Source: Streptomyces sindenensis
Lineage (GTDB): Bacteria > Actinomycetota > Actinomycetes > Streptomycetales > Streptomycetaceae
Assembly (NCBI RefSeq): GCF_014649035.1
Contig: NZ_BMSG01000050.1
Coordinates: forward strand, 1 to 34,102
Reading direction: 5' to 3'
DNA length: 34,102 bases
Shown here in pieces: positions 24,262-32,124 of this stretch; within the stretch, counting starts at the first letter, position 1; every line of letters begins with the position of its first letter. The notes under the pieces were generated by a model. The model saw only the letters and a list, made by a program, of their open reading frames with translations, did not search any database and was not told the origin of the DNA. The position numbers and the translations under genes are program-made.

Positions 24262-27200
24262 TTCTCGTTCTCTCCAGCAGGAGCCGCCGCAGGCTCTCCG
24301 CCTCGGCCTCGGCGCCCAGGCTCCGGTACACCTCCTCCGCCCTCCGCGCGTACTCCAGGGCCGCCTCGCTGCGGTGTGTCGTCAGCGCCGTATGCGCGAG
24401 TCCCGCCAGCGCCCGTGCCGCCGCGGGACGCGAACCCGTGCGTTCGGACAGGGTGAGCGCCTGCTCGTAGACCTCCATGGCCAGGTCCGGCCGGCCCGCG
24501 GACCGGTGCACGTCGGCCACGCCCAGCAGGGCCCGGGCGCGCTCGTAGGAGCTGTCGATCCGGCGCGCCACCTCCTCCGCCCGGGTGAAGTGCAGCAGCG
24601 CCCCCTGGCCGTCGCCGTTCGCGGCCTGGGCCGCGCCGAGGCTGATCAGGGCGTTCGCCTCGCCCAGTGCGTCACCTCGGGCGCGGTGGCTCTCCAGCGC
24701 CCGCCGGAACCCCGCCAGCGCCCGAGGTGTGTCTCCCATGGCCTGGTACACGGCACCCAGGTTCGTTTCGAGTATGGCCAGTTCCTGGGCCCCGCTGTGC
24801 AGGCGGGCCAGGACCTTCGACCGCTCCAGATGGTCGTGGGCGCGCTCCGTACGGCCCTGGATCCGGTGGACGTCGCCGATGTTGTTGTGCGCGCGGATCT
24901 GCCCCAGCAGGTCACCCGTGCCCTCGTGGATGCGCAGCGTCAGGCGCGCCCGGCCGAGCGCCTCGTCGTAGCGGCCCTCGTGGTACAGCGCGGCCCCTTC
25001 GACGTTGAGGCAGTCCGCCTCGCCGTGCCGGTCGCACAGGTCCCGGTAGAGCGCCAGCGCTCGCGCCACCATGCGCAGCGCCGGCCCCGTGTGACCGGCG
25101 GCCAGGTGGGCGCGGCTGGCCTGGAGCGAGCTGTCGGCGCATCCCGCGGGGTCCTTCAGGTCCTGGAACAGGGTCAGCGCCTCGCCCGCGCAGCTCAGCG
25201 CCTCCCCGGGCCCCGACTGCGCCAGCACCTCCGCCGCCTCCACCAGGGTCTGCGCCAGCAGCAGCGGGTTGCCCCGGGAACGCAGTGCCTCCACCGCGGC
25301 CCCGTACAACTCGTTGGTGATGTCCCAGCTCCCCCAGATCCTGAGCGAGGGGGCGAGCGCGTGCGGGAGGAGCGCCGCGTGCTCCGGATGCTCCGCGGCG
25401 GCCGTGCGGGCGGCCGCCATCAGGTTGGCCCGCTCGGCGCCCAGCCATGCCGTCGCCTCCCGGGCATCGCCGAACTCGGCCGCGTACGGGGACAGTTGCC
25501 CGGGCTCCAGGACCCTGCGGCGCGGGTGGGTGAGCCGGTGCGCCCGGTAGGCGGAGCCGAGGCAGTGTCCGAGGAGCCTGCCGACAGCCTCGCGGCGCGC
25601 GTCCCGCGGTTCCTCGACGGCGCACACGCGCAGGGCGAAGGCCCGTGTGAGGTCGTGCAGTTGGTAACGGCCGAGGGAGGCTTCGGTCAGCAGGTGCCCG
25701 TCCAGCAGTTCCTCGATACCGCGTTGTACGTCCCCGGCGCCGCCCGGTCCGGGCGCGCTCCCCGACAGAGCGGCCGCGGCCGCCGCGGTGATGTCGGGCC
25801 CGGGGTGCAGGGCGAGCAGCCGCAGCAGACGGCGGGTGCCCGGCGTCAGCTCCGCGTACGAGAAGCGGAACGCCGAGACGAACACCTCCTCGTCGGGTCC
25901 GTCCAGGGGATCGCCCGACTGCGCGAGCCTCTCCAGAAGGTGGCGCAGGTCCCAGATCTCCCGGTGCCGGAAGCGGCCCGCGAGCAGCGTCGTGGCCAGC
26001 GGATGACGGCCGCAGGCGTCCACCAGCAGCTCCAGCGCCTCCGGATCGCGAGCGGTCCGCGCGGTGCCGGCGACCCGGGTGAACAGGGTCGCCGCTTCCC
26101 GGGCCGGCAGCGCGTCCACCAGCAGGGAAGCGGTCCCGTCCAGCGCGGAGAGCCGGTTGCGGCTCGTCACGATCGCCAGACACCCGGGCGACCCGGGCAG
26201 CAGCGGGCGCACCTGGGCGGCGTCCCGGGCGTTGTCGAGCACCACCAGCACCCGGTTGCGGGCGGTCCACTCCCGCCACTCGGCGGCCCGCCCGTCGAGG
26301 GTGTCCGGCAGGGCCGCCCCGGTCCCGGCGGCCCGGAGCAGGAGTGCGAGCGCCTCGGCCGGGTCTGCGGGCCGCCGCCCGCTGAACCCGTGCAGATCGA
26401 CGTACAGCTGGCCGGCCGGGTAGTCCTCGGTCAGCCGGTGCGCGGCGTGGACCGCCAGCGCGGTCTTGCCGATGCCGGGCATCCCGTGGAGCACGACGAG
26501 GGGCAGTGCGTACCCGTCGGCGTCGGCGATCGCCTCCCGCAACAACCCCAACTCCTCACCCCGGCCGGTGAAGTCGCGGGTGTCACGCGGGAGGTTGTTG
26601 CGGCCCCGGTGGCCGGTCGAGGGCTGCGCGGGCGGGGCGGCGCTGGGCGTCGGGGGAGTGGGCACCGGCGCGGAAGGGCCGGGGCGGCCGACGGGGCCGG
26701 CCTCCGCCCGGGGCTCCGTCAGGCCCCGGTCCTGCTCCAGGATCCGCTGGTGCAGCGCCCGCAGACCGGGCCCCGGCTCCATGCCCAGCCCCTCCCGCAG
26801 GCGGGCGTGCGTCGCGCGGTACAGCTCCAGCGCCTCGCTGTGCCGGCCGCTGCGGTGGAGCGCCAGCATCAACGAGCCGACCACCCCTTCCGCCAACGGG
26901 CTCTCCGCCGCCAGTTCCCGCAGCTCGCCGATGAGATCGGCGTGCCGCCCCAGCTCCAGCTCCAGCCTGATGCGTTCCTCCCGGACGTGGCGGTGGTCCT
27001 CCACCAGCCGCGCCCGCACCGACGCTGCCCACTCGCCCGAACTCTCCGTCAGCGGTTCGCCCCGCCACATGCTCTCGGCGGTCCGCAGCAGCCCGATCGC
27101 CCAGTCCGTACGGCCCTGCTCCGCCGCCACGGCGGCCTCGGAGCGGAACCGCTGGAAGCGGACCAGGTCCAGGTCGTTCTGATCGCGCATCCGCAGCCGG

Positions 27201-27472
27201 TACAGCCGGGGCTGCACGTGATCCACCCGCACCAGCGGGCCCACGGCGTGGTCCAGATGCCGCCGCAGCTTGGAGAGGTAGGCCTGGAGCGTGGCGGGCC
27301 CCTTGGGCGGCGGCTCGTCGCCCCAGACCCGTTCCATCAGCGTGTCCACGGCGACCGGCTCTCCGCGCGCGTGCACCAGAACCGCGAGCACGCAGCGCTG
27401 TTTCACCGAACCGAGCGGATGCTGCTGGTCTCCGTGCCATAGTTCCAGAGGTCCCAGAGCAAGAAGATCCAT
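24248..27472 (-). CDS. AfsR-like SARP regulator (DNA-binding / BTAD / NB-ARC / TPR)
   Basis: The protein has 1074 residues from the ATG at 27472, with GGGGGAG 5 bases upstream (a longer frame upstream is rejected). Residues 1-95 form an OmpR-type winged-helix DNA-binding domain (LLALGPLELWHGDQQHPLG, LQAYLSKLRRHLD). About 100-250 is the BTAD helical domain (LHRSGRHSEALELYRATHARLREGLGMEP). NB-ARC ATPase follows: P-loop GMPGIGKTALAVHAA (Lys about 336), Walker B RVLVVLDNAR and IVTSRNRLSAL. The C-terminal half holds about eight TPRs. This is the AfsR/SARP-STAND layout, which activates transcription in an ATP-dependent way, often of secondary metabolism. It diverges from the TagF-like gene; its operator is probably the dyad in between. 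Confidence 0.93.
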   Translation of the reverse strand: MDLLALGPLELWHGDQQHPLGSVKQRCVLAVLVHARGEPVAVDTLMERVWGDEPPPKGPATLQAYLSKLRRHLDHAVGPLVRVDHVQPRLYRLRMRDQNDLDLVRFQRFRSEAAVAAEQGRTDWAIGLLRTAESMWRGEPLTESSGEWAASVRARLVEDHRHVREERIRLELELGRHADLIGELRELAAESPLAEGVVGSLMLALHRSGRHSEALELYRATHARLREGLGMEPGPGLRALHQRILEQDRGLTEPRAEAGPVGRPGPSAPVPTPPTPSAAPPAQPSTGHRGRNNLPRDTRDFTGRGEELGLLREAIADADGYALPLVVLHGMPGIGKTALAVHAAHRLTEDYPAGQLYVDLHGFSGRRPADPAEALALLLRAAGTGAALPDTLDGRAAEWREWTARNRVLVVLDNARDAAQVRPLLPGSPGCLAIVTSRNRLSALDGTASLLVDALPAREAATLFTRVAGTARTARDPEALELLVDACGRHPLATTLLAGRFRHREIWDLRHLLERLAQSGDPLDGPDEEVFVSAFRFSYAELTPGTRRLLRLLALHPGPDITAAAAAALSGSAPGPGGAGDVQRGIEELLDGHLLTEASLGRYQLHDLTRAFALRVCAVEEPRDARREAVGRLLGHCLGSAYRAHRLTHPRRRVLEPGQLSPYAAEFGDAREATAWLGAERANLMAAARTAAAEHPEHAALLPHALAPSLRIWGSWDITNELYGAAVEALRSRGNPLLLAQTLVEAAEVLAQSGPGEALSCAGEALTLFQDLKDPAGCADSSLQASRAHLAAGHTGPALRMVARALALYRDLCDRHGEADCLNVEGAALYHEGRYDEALGRARLTLRIHEGTGDLLGQIRAHNNIGDVHRIQGRTERAHDHLERSKVLARLHSGAQELAILETNLGAVYQAMGDTPRALAGFRRALESHRARGDALGEANALISLGAAQAANGDGQGALLHFTRAEEVARRIDSSYERARALLGVADVHRSAGRPDLAMEVYEQALTLSERTGSRPAAARALAGLAHTALTTHRSEAALEYARRAEEVYRSLGAEAEAESLRRLLLERTRRTGA

Positions 27473-27534
27473 ATCGCTCCCCCGACAGGTGCGCCACTTC
27501 CCGCCGCCACCGGCAGCCTCCGCACGTCTGTGCG

Positions 27535-27550
27535 GAACAGTCCACTGTTC
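27535..27550. promoter_or_regulatory. Candidate operator dyad between SARP and TagF-like genes
   Basis: GAACAG (27535-27540) and CTGTTC (27545-27550) are perfect inverted repeats around TCCA. A second hairpin, CCGCAC-GTCT-GTGCGG (27520-27535), abuts it. The site lies in the 277-base divergent spacer (27473-27749), which contains no coding frame I would trust. Confidence 0.55.
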
Positions 27551-27749
27551 CCTGCGCCACCGGCCCGGACCAGAGCGCACAGGGGGCGTGAGCGGGGCGC
27601 ATGGCGCGGCGCTTTCCCGCCCGCAGCCGGAAGGCAGGATTCCTGCAAGCCGCCCGTCCACACCGGTGGGCAGATGCGTCCCGGACCGCCACAGCGGCGG
27701 TCTCCGCGGGCCCCTCGGCCCGCGGCGACGGAAACGGGGACTGATTCGG

Positions 27750-28997
27750 ATGAGCCTGACCATGCCGGACGCGCACCGGCTCCTGGTACCGGTGCGCCTG
27801 GACGTCGAACGCTGGACCACCCGGCACACCCGCCGGAAGGTCCTGGCCGTGGTGCACACCGTCACGGCGGGGCAGCGACTGCTCGAAGCCGTACGACTGC
27901 TGGAGGGCGACACCCGGGTGCAGGTGTTCTTCACCCAGGCGCCCGACGTGTTCAGCCACGGGGTGGACCACTTCCTGCAACGGCTGGGCGGGCTGGTGCT
28001 GCCCTGGCACCAGGCGGTTCAGACGCCCTTCGACCTGGCGCTGGCAGCCGCGCACGGCGGCCTCCCGGAACTGCACGCCCCGGTGATCGTGCTGCCGCAC
28101 GGGGCCGGGCACAACAAGCTGGTCTCCGCCGGGCAGCGCGGCCGACAGGTCGCCGCCCGCGGGACCTACGGACTCGACCGGCAATGGCTGATCCAGGACG
28201 GCCGGCTGGTTCCCGAGTCGATCGTGCTGGCCCACCACGAGGACCTGACCCGTCTCGGACGCGACTGCCCCGAGGCGCTGCCCGCCGCCGAGGTCGTCGG
28301 CGACCCCTGCTTCGACCGGATCGCCGCGAGCCTGCCGCAGCGGGCCCTCTACCGCGACGCCCTGGGGGTCGGGCCCCGGCAGCACCTGGTGACCGCCTGC
28401 TCCACCTGGGGGCCGCGATCCCTCCTGGGCCGCCAGTGGGAGCTGCTGGAACGGCTGGTCGACGAGCTGCCCCGGGAGGACTTCCGGGTCGCGCTCCTGC
28501 TCCACCCGCACGTCTGGAACGCCCACGGCGAATGGCAGATCCGCAGCTGGCTCGCACGGCTCTCCCACGCCGGGCTCCTGGTGATCAGCCAGCACGCGGA
28601 CTGGGTGGGGGCCCTGGTCGCCGCCGACCACATCGTCGGGGACCACGGCTCCGTCTCGCTGTACGGGGCGATGACCGGCGCCCCGGTCCTGATGGGCGAT
28701 GTCCCCGAGGACGACCTGGACCCCGGCTCACCCGCCGCCGAACTGGTCTCCTTCGCGCCGCGGTTGCACTCCGGCCGCCCCCTGGTCCGGCAGTTCGCCC
28801 GGGCCGCCACGGCCTACCGTGCGGAGCGGTACGAGAAGGTGGCGGCCCGGATCACCTCGGAGCCGGGGCGGTTCGCCGTCCGGATGCGGGCCCTGATCTA
28901 CCGCAAGCTCCGGCTCCGCGCCCCCGCCGTGCGGCCGAGCACGGACCATGCGCCGCTGCCGCTGACGGCGCGTCACGACGAACGGGGAAGAACCTGA
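27750..28997 (+). CDS. TagB/TagF-like (CDP-glycerol glycerophosphotransferase fold) protein
   Basis: The protein has 415 residues from the ATG at 27750, with GGGGA 9 bases upstream. It looks like a GT-B fold protein: an N-terminal nucleotide-fold half (RRKVLAVVHTVTAGQRLLEAV, VQVFFTQAPDVFSHGVDHFL) and a C-terminal half with conserved LPHGAGHNK, LLHPHVW and VGDHGSVSLYGAMTGAPVLM. These match the HG..K, HP and D-SS-like motifs of the teichoic-acid polymerase superfamily. It has no signal peptide. It could transfer glycerol-phosphate or a related polyol phosphate to a cell-surface polymer, but no other wall teichoic acid genes are near. The stop TGA overlaps the next start by one base (TGATG). It is divergent from the SARP gene, a likely regulator. 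Confidence 0.65.
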   Translation: MSLTMPDAHRLLVPVRLDVERWTTRHTRRKVLAVVHTVTAGQRLLEAVRLLEGDTRVQVFFTQAPDVFSHGVDHFLQRLGGLVLPWHQAVQTPFDLALAAAHGGLPELHAPVIVLPHGAGHNKLVSAGQRGRQVAARGTYGLDRQWLIQDGRLVPESIVLAHHEDLTRLGRDCPEALPAAEVVGDPCFDRIAASLPQRALYRDALGVGPRQHLVTACSTWGPRSLLGRQWELLERLVDELPREDFRVALLLHPHVWNAHGEWQIRSWLARLSHAGLLVISQHADWVGALVAADHIVGDHGSVSLYGAMTGAPVLMGDVPEDDLDPGSPAAELVSFAPRLHSGRPLVRQFARAATAYRAERYEKVAARITSEPGRFAVRMRALIYRKLRLRAPAVRPSTDHAPLPLTARHDERGRT

Positions 28998-29659
28998 TGA
29001 CCGCGACGACCGTACGGCTCACCGAGGACGCCCCGCAGCGCGGGGTCCGCCGGGCCCGAGCCGCGCTGCTCCACCCGGACCGCCCGCTGCGGATCGCCGA
29101 CGACCACCTGCGCGTCCGGCTCCCGGCACCGCACCCGATGCCGCTGCTGGCGGACGCCCTGGTGGCACGGGCCCCGGCCCCGGGATCTTCGCCGTACGAG
29201 GACCCCGCCCGGTACGCCGCCGAACTCGCCGACTGCCACCCCGGCGCCCTGGTGGTGGCCGTGCACCGGGGCCCACGCTGCTGGCTGCGGTTCGGCGGCC
29301 GGTCCCGGCTGCTGGTCCGTGAGCCGGCCCGGCCGGCCCAGCCCTGGGCGGTGTGGGCCTCGGTCGCGCACGTCTGGCTGGTGGCGGGTCTGGACCCGGC
29401 CACGCTCGACCCGGCCGCCGTACGGGTCGTCAGGACCGTACGCGGCTACCCGCCGGCACCGCCCCGCTCCCGCCCCTCCTCCGCCGGGCCCGCCCCCGCG
29501 CCCGGCGGAGGAGGGGCGTCCGCTTCCGGCCGCTCCGGCGCTTCCGGCCTGGCTCGCGCCTCCGGTGGCTCCAGGGCGCCCAGCCGGGCCGCCGCCTCGG
29601 CCGCCTCCGCCGACCCCGAGCGGCCGACCGAGTCGTACAGGGACAGCGCCTCCCGGTAG
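28997..29659 (+). CDS. Unknown protein coupled to the TagF-like gene, 220 aa
   Basis: The protein has 220 residues, starting in the TGATG overlap with the TagF-like stop. The first 150 residues look like a compact domain (LHPDRPLRIADDHLRVRLP, HPGALVVAVHRGPRCWLRF, WAVWASVAHVWLVAGLDPA); no family recognised. Residues 150-220 are low-complexity Ser/Ala/Gly/Pro and lie antisense to the 3' end of the STAND gene at 29446-31722, so this C-terminus may be over-extended or genuinely overlapping. A frameshift or later gene fusion cannot be excluded. The coupling implies that it works with the transferase-like protein. Confidence 0.65.
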   Translation: MTATTVRLTEDAPQRGVRRARAALLHPDRPLRIADDHLRVRLPAPHPMPLLADALVARAPAPGSSPYEDPARYAAELADCHPGALVVAVHRGPRCWLRFGGRSRLLVREPARPAQPWAVWASVAHVWLVAGLDPATLDPAAVRVVRTVRGYPPAPPRSRPSSAGPAPAPGGGGASASGRSGASGLARASGGSRAPSRAAASAASADPERPTESYRDSASR

Positions 29660-31722
29660 AGCTGCCCGGCCTGACGGGGCTGCCCGCGGCGCTCGGCGAG
29701 CTGAGCCATGCCGCCGAGTACGCGGGCCGCCTCGAACCCGGCGGCCTGCGCCCGCAGCGCGGACAGCGCCGCCGACAACTCGGCCTCCGCCCGGTCGAGT
29801 CGGCCCAGCCCCACACAGGCCCGCCCGGTCAGACCCGCCGCCCGCGCCGCGTTGTACGCGTCGCCCGCCGCCTCCAGCACGAGGCGGGATGCCTCGGCGT
29901 CGACGGCGGCGTCCTCGTAACGGCCCTCGGCCAGGGCGATGTCCGCCAGATTGAACCGGCCCAGCGCACCGGCCCGGAGGTCACCGAGGGCGGGCAGCGC
30001 GTCGGCCGCGCGGGCGAACAGTTCGGCCGCGCTGTCCAGCCGCCCGAGCCGCCGGTGGGCCAGCCCCCGGTAGTTCAGCGTGCGCGCGTGCCCGAGGGCG
30101 TCGCCGCGCTCCTCGAAGGAGACGGCGGCCCGCTCGAACATGGCCAGCCCCTCGGCGTGGTCGCCCGTGGCGAGCCTGCCCAGGGCCCCGGAGGTCAGCA
30201 TCCGGCAGCACGCCTCGCCGTCCCCTTCCGCCTCGGCGGTCAGCAGCCCCTCCCGGTGCGCCTCCAGCCACTCGCGGTACAGCTTGCGACGAGGGAAGAG
30301 CGGCCACACCGCGTCGGTGAGCTGCCAGGCGAGCTCCGGAGCGCCCATCGCCCGTGCGTGACGGACCACCGCCATCAGGTTGGGCAGCTCCCGCTCCAGC
30401 CAGTCCAGCGCCGCTTCCGCCGCCGTCTGACCGTCCACCGGAGCGAAGTCCTCCGCCGCGACGGCCCCCGGCTCGACGCCCCGGGCGAAGTTCCGCTCCA
30501 GGGAGTCGCGCCCGGGCTCCACGACCTGCTCGGCCCGGCACGCGTTGGCGAGGTAGTGGTGGCCGATACGGAGCAGGGCCGTGGCCCGCTCCTCGGCGCT
30601 TCCGTCCCGCGCGGCCCGCTCGGCGGCGTGCAGCCGGACCAGATCGTGGAACCGGTAGCGCTCGCCGCCCGTCTCCTCGGCCACGTCGACGAGCAGATTC
30701 GCGTCGTGCAGCGCGTCGAGCGCCTCGACCGCCTCCCCGCCCAGGAGCGTCCGCGCCAACGGAACCCCGAACTCCCGGCCCGGGTGCAGCCCCAGCAGCC
30801 GGTAGAGGCGGGCCGCCGCGGGCGGCAGCCCCCGGTAGGAGAGGTCCAGTGCCGCCCGCACGTCGTGGTCGCCCTCTATGGCCAGCGCCTCCAGCCGCTC
30901 GCGCTCCTCGGACAGGGCCCGGACCATCGAGGTGATGCCCTGCTTGGGGCGGGCCGCGAGCCGCGCCCCGGCGATCCGCACCGCGAGGGGCAGTCCCGCG
31001 CAGAGCAGGACGAGGGCCCGTGCCTCCTCGGGCTGGGCGGCGACCCGGCCGTCGGCGAGGGTCGCGTCGAGCAGCTCGACGGCCGCATCGGCGGAGAGGG
31101 GCTCCAGGTGGACCACGTGGCCCCCGTCGAGGCTGAGCCCCGGCATCCGCCGACGGCTGGTCACCGCCGTCACACACCGCCCCGCCGGTAACAGCGGCCG
31201 CACCTGGGCCGCGGTCGCCGCGTCGTCCAGCAGCACCACGAGCCGCCGGTCGGCGGTCAACGACCGGTAGAGCGCGACCCGTTCGCCCAACGTCGGCGGC
31301 ACCTGGCCGACGGGGACGCCCAGGGCCCGCAGGAACCGGGCCACCACCTCGCAGGGATCGGCGGGACCCTCCGGCGCCTGCGCGCCCAGATCGGCGTACA
31401 GCTGTCCACCGGGAAAGTCCGGGCGCAGGGCGTGCAGCCAGGCCAGGGCCACCGCGGTCTTCCCCACCCCGCCCAGACCGCTCACCGCGGCCAGGGTGGG
31501 GTGACCGTCCGCCGAGGCCCGGTCCCGGTGCACCTCCAGGGCGCGCAGCGCGTCCGCGCGGTCGGTGATGCGCACCGCGGGCGGCAACTGCCAGGGCGGC
31601 GGCGTCTTCTCCGGCGCCGCGGGCCCGGACACGTGGATACCGCCGTGCACGCTGCTCGCCTGCACCACGAAGCCGTGGACCGTACCGCTCAGCTCATTGA
31701 CGCTGTGCTCGTGCCCCCGCAT
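29446..31722 (-). CDS. NB-ARC (STAND) ATPase with TPRs and N-terminal VHG-repeat motif
   Basis: The protein has 758 residues from the ATG at 31722, which has GGAGGGGG 5 bases upstream. Residues about 8-31 hold a short repeated motif, SGTVHGFVVQAS-SVHGGIHV, found at the start of many actinobacterial STAND proteins. NB-ARC follows: P-loop VSGLGGVGKTAVALAW (Lys about 88), RLVVLLDDAA, VTSRRRMPG, and the GLPLAV hallmark CAGLPLAVRIAG. Then comes a winged-helix-like region and TPRs to about residue 730 (HARTLNYRGLAHRRLGRLDSAAELF). The tail is Pro/Ala/Glu-rich. It has no DNA-binding SARP domain, unlike the paralogue at 24248-27472. The role is presumably a ligand-switched signalling ATPase. It overlaps the 220-residue gene by 214 bases on the opposite strand. 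Confidence 0.88.
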   Translation of the reverse strand: MRGHEHSVNELSGTVHGFVVQASSVHGGIHVSGPAAPEKTPPPWQLPPAVRITDRADALRALEVHRDRASADGHPTLAAVSGLGGVGKTAVALAWLHALRPDFPGGQLYADLGAQAPEGPADPCEVVARFLRALGVPVGQVPPTLGERVALYRSLTADRRLVVLLDDAATAAQVRPLLPAGRCVTAVTSRRRMPGLSLDGGHVVHLEPLSADAAVELLDATLADGRVAAQPEEARALVLLCAGLPLAVRIAGARLAARPKQGITSMVRALSEERERLEALAIEGDHDVRAALDLSYRGLPPAAARLYRLLGLHPGREFGVPLARTLLGGEAVEALDALHDANLLVDVAEETGGERYRFHDLVRLHAAERAARDGSAEERATALLRIGHHYLANACRAEQVVEPGRDSLERNFARGVEPGAVAAEDFAPVDGQTAAEAALDWLERELPNLMAVVRHARAMGAPELAWQLTDAVWPLFPRRKLYREWLEAHREGLLTAEAEGDGEACCRMLTSGALGRLATGDHAEGLAMFERAAVSFEERGDALGHARTLNYRGLAHRRLGRLDSAAELFARAADALPALGDLRAGALGRFNLADIALAEGRYEDAAVDAEASRLVLEAAGDAYNAARAAGLTGRACVGLGRLDRAEAELSAALSALRAQAAGFEAARVLGGMAQLAERRGQPRQAGQLYREALSLYDSVGRSGSAEAAEAAARLGALEPPEARARPEAPERPEADAPPPPGAGAGPAEEGRERGGAGG

Positions 31723-31966
31723 GCGTCCCCCTCCGGACAGCCGAGTGTCAGCTTCCACCAGACATCCTTTCCGTACAGGCGCTCGATCACCCGGGCCCGC
31801 GGCGACCGGCTGCCGACGGACTGCGGCCACGCACACGCAGCATCTCTCCGGCATATGCCTCAGGTATAGGCGCTCTTCCGGGTGACGCTACGCGCCCCAC
31901 GCGCCGGACCGCTCTTTTCACGCCTTCTCGGCCGCCCGCCACGCCTCACCCCCTAAACTGACGAAC
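31723..31966. promoter_or_regulatory. Divergent promoter region of the STAND gene and glyA leader
   Basis: This 244-base stretch carries the STAND ribosome site next to 31722 and a -10-like TAAACT at 31954-31959. That element would start transcription near 31966, right at the first stem of the glyA riboswitch. No good -35 element is visible. No other coding frame here is credible. Confidence 0.5.
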
Positions 31967-32080
31967 GCCGCGACTGGCGCGCGCCCCGACAGGGGCGCTC
32001 CGTGGAACCGACCACGAGGAAGCGGCACACCCCGGGCGTGCCCGGGGCGTCATCTCCGGAGAGCCGTCCGCCTGGGCATC
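31967..32080 (+). promoter_or_regulatory. ZTP/ZMP riboswitch (pfl motif) upstream of glyA
   Basis: P1 is GCCGC (31967-31971) with GCGGC (32022-32026). GACTGGCG (31972-31979) is followed by a GCGCCCC/GGGGCGC hairpin (31981-31998) and GTGG-AACCGA-CCAC (32002-32015), then GAGGAAGC. A CCCCGGG/CCCGGGG hairpin (32030-32047) comes next, and the 3' subdomain CCGCCTGGGCA (32068-32078). The last element and the GACTGGCG strand are conserved marks of the pfl (ZTP) family as I remember it. The family senses ZTP/ZMP, a signal of 10-formyl-folate shortage, and often controls glyA. Confidence 0.82.
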
Positions 32081-32124
32081 CGGGTCCGCACCGCGTGCAG
32101 CGGCCGACCCGGAAGGCTTCTTCC
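32080..32124 (+). promoter_or_regulatory. Expression platform of the glyA riboswitch
   Basis: CCGGGTC (32080-32086) can pair with GACCCGG (32106-32112), enclosing CCGC/GCGG. The Shine-Dalgarno GGAAGG (32111-32116) is partly inside that stem and can alternatively form GGAAG-GCTT-CTTCC (32111-32124) right before ATG. Control is therefore probably translational. Confidence 0.6.

Noticed and set aside
24155..27442. 1095-codon open frame on the plus strand
   Set aside because: It is the exact antisense of the SARP gene, has a Gln/Arg/Pro/Gly-rich nonsense composition, and no ribosome site or family pattern.
31967..32080. Glycine riboswitch in front of glyA
   Set aside because: The tandem glycine aptamer cores are not seen; the conserved segments match the ZTP family instead.
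32002..32124. N-terminal extension of serine hydroxymethyltransferase
   Set aside because: The upstream in-frame start lies inside the riboswitch fold, and the Shine-Dalgarno GGAAGG is placed for the ATG at 32125.
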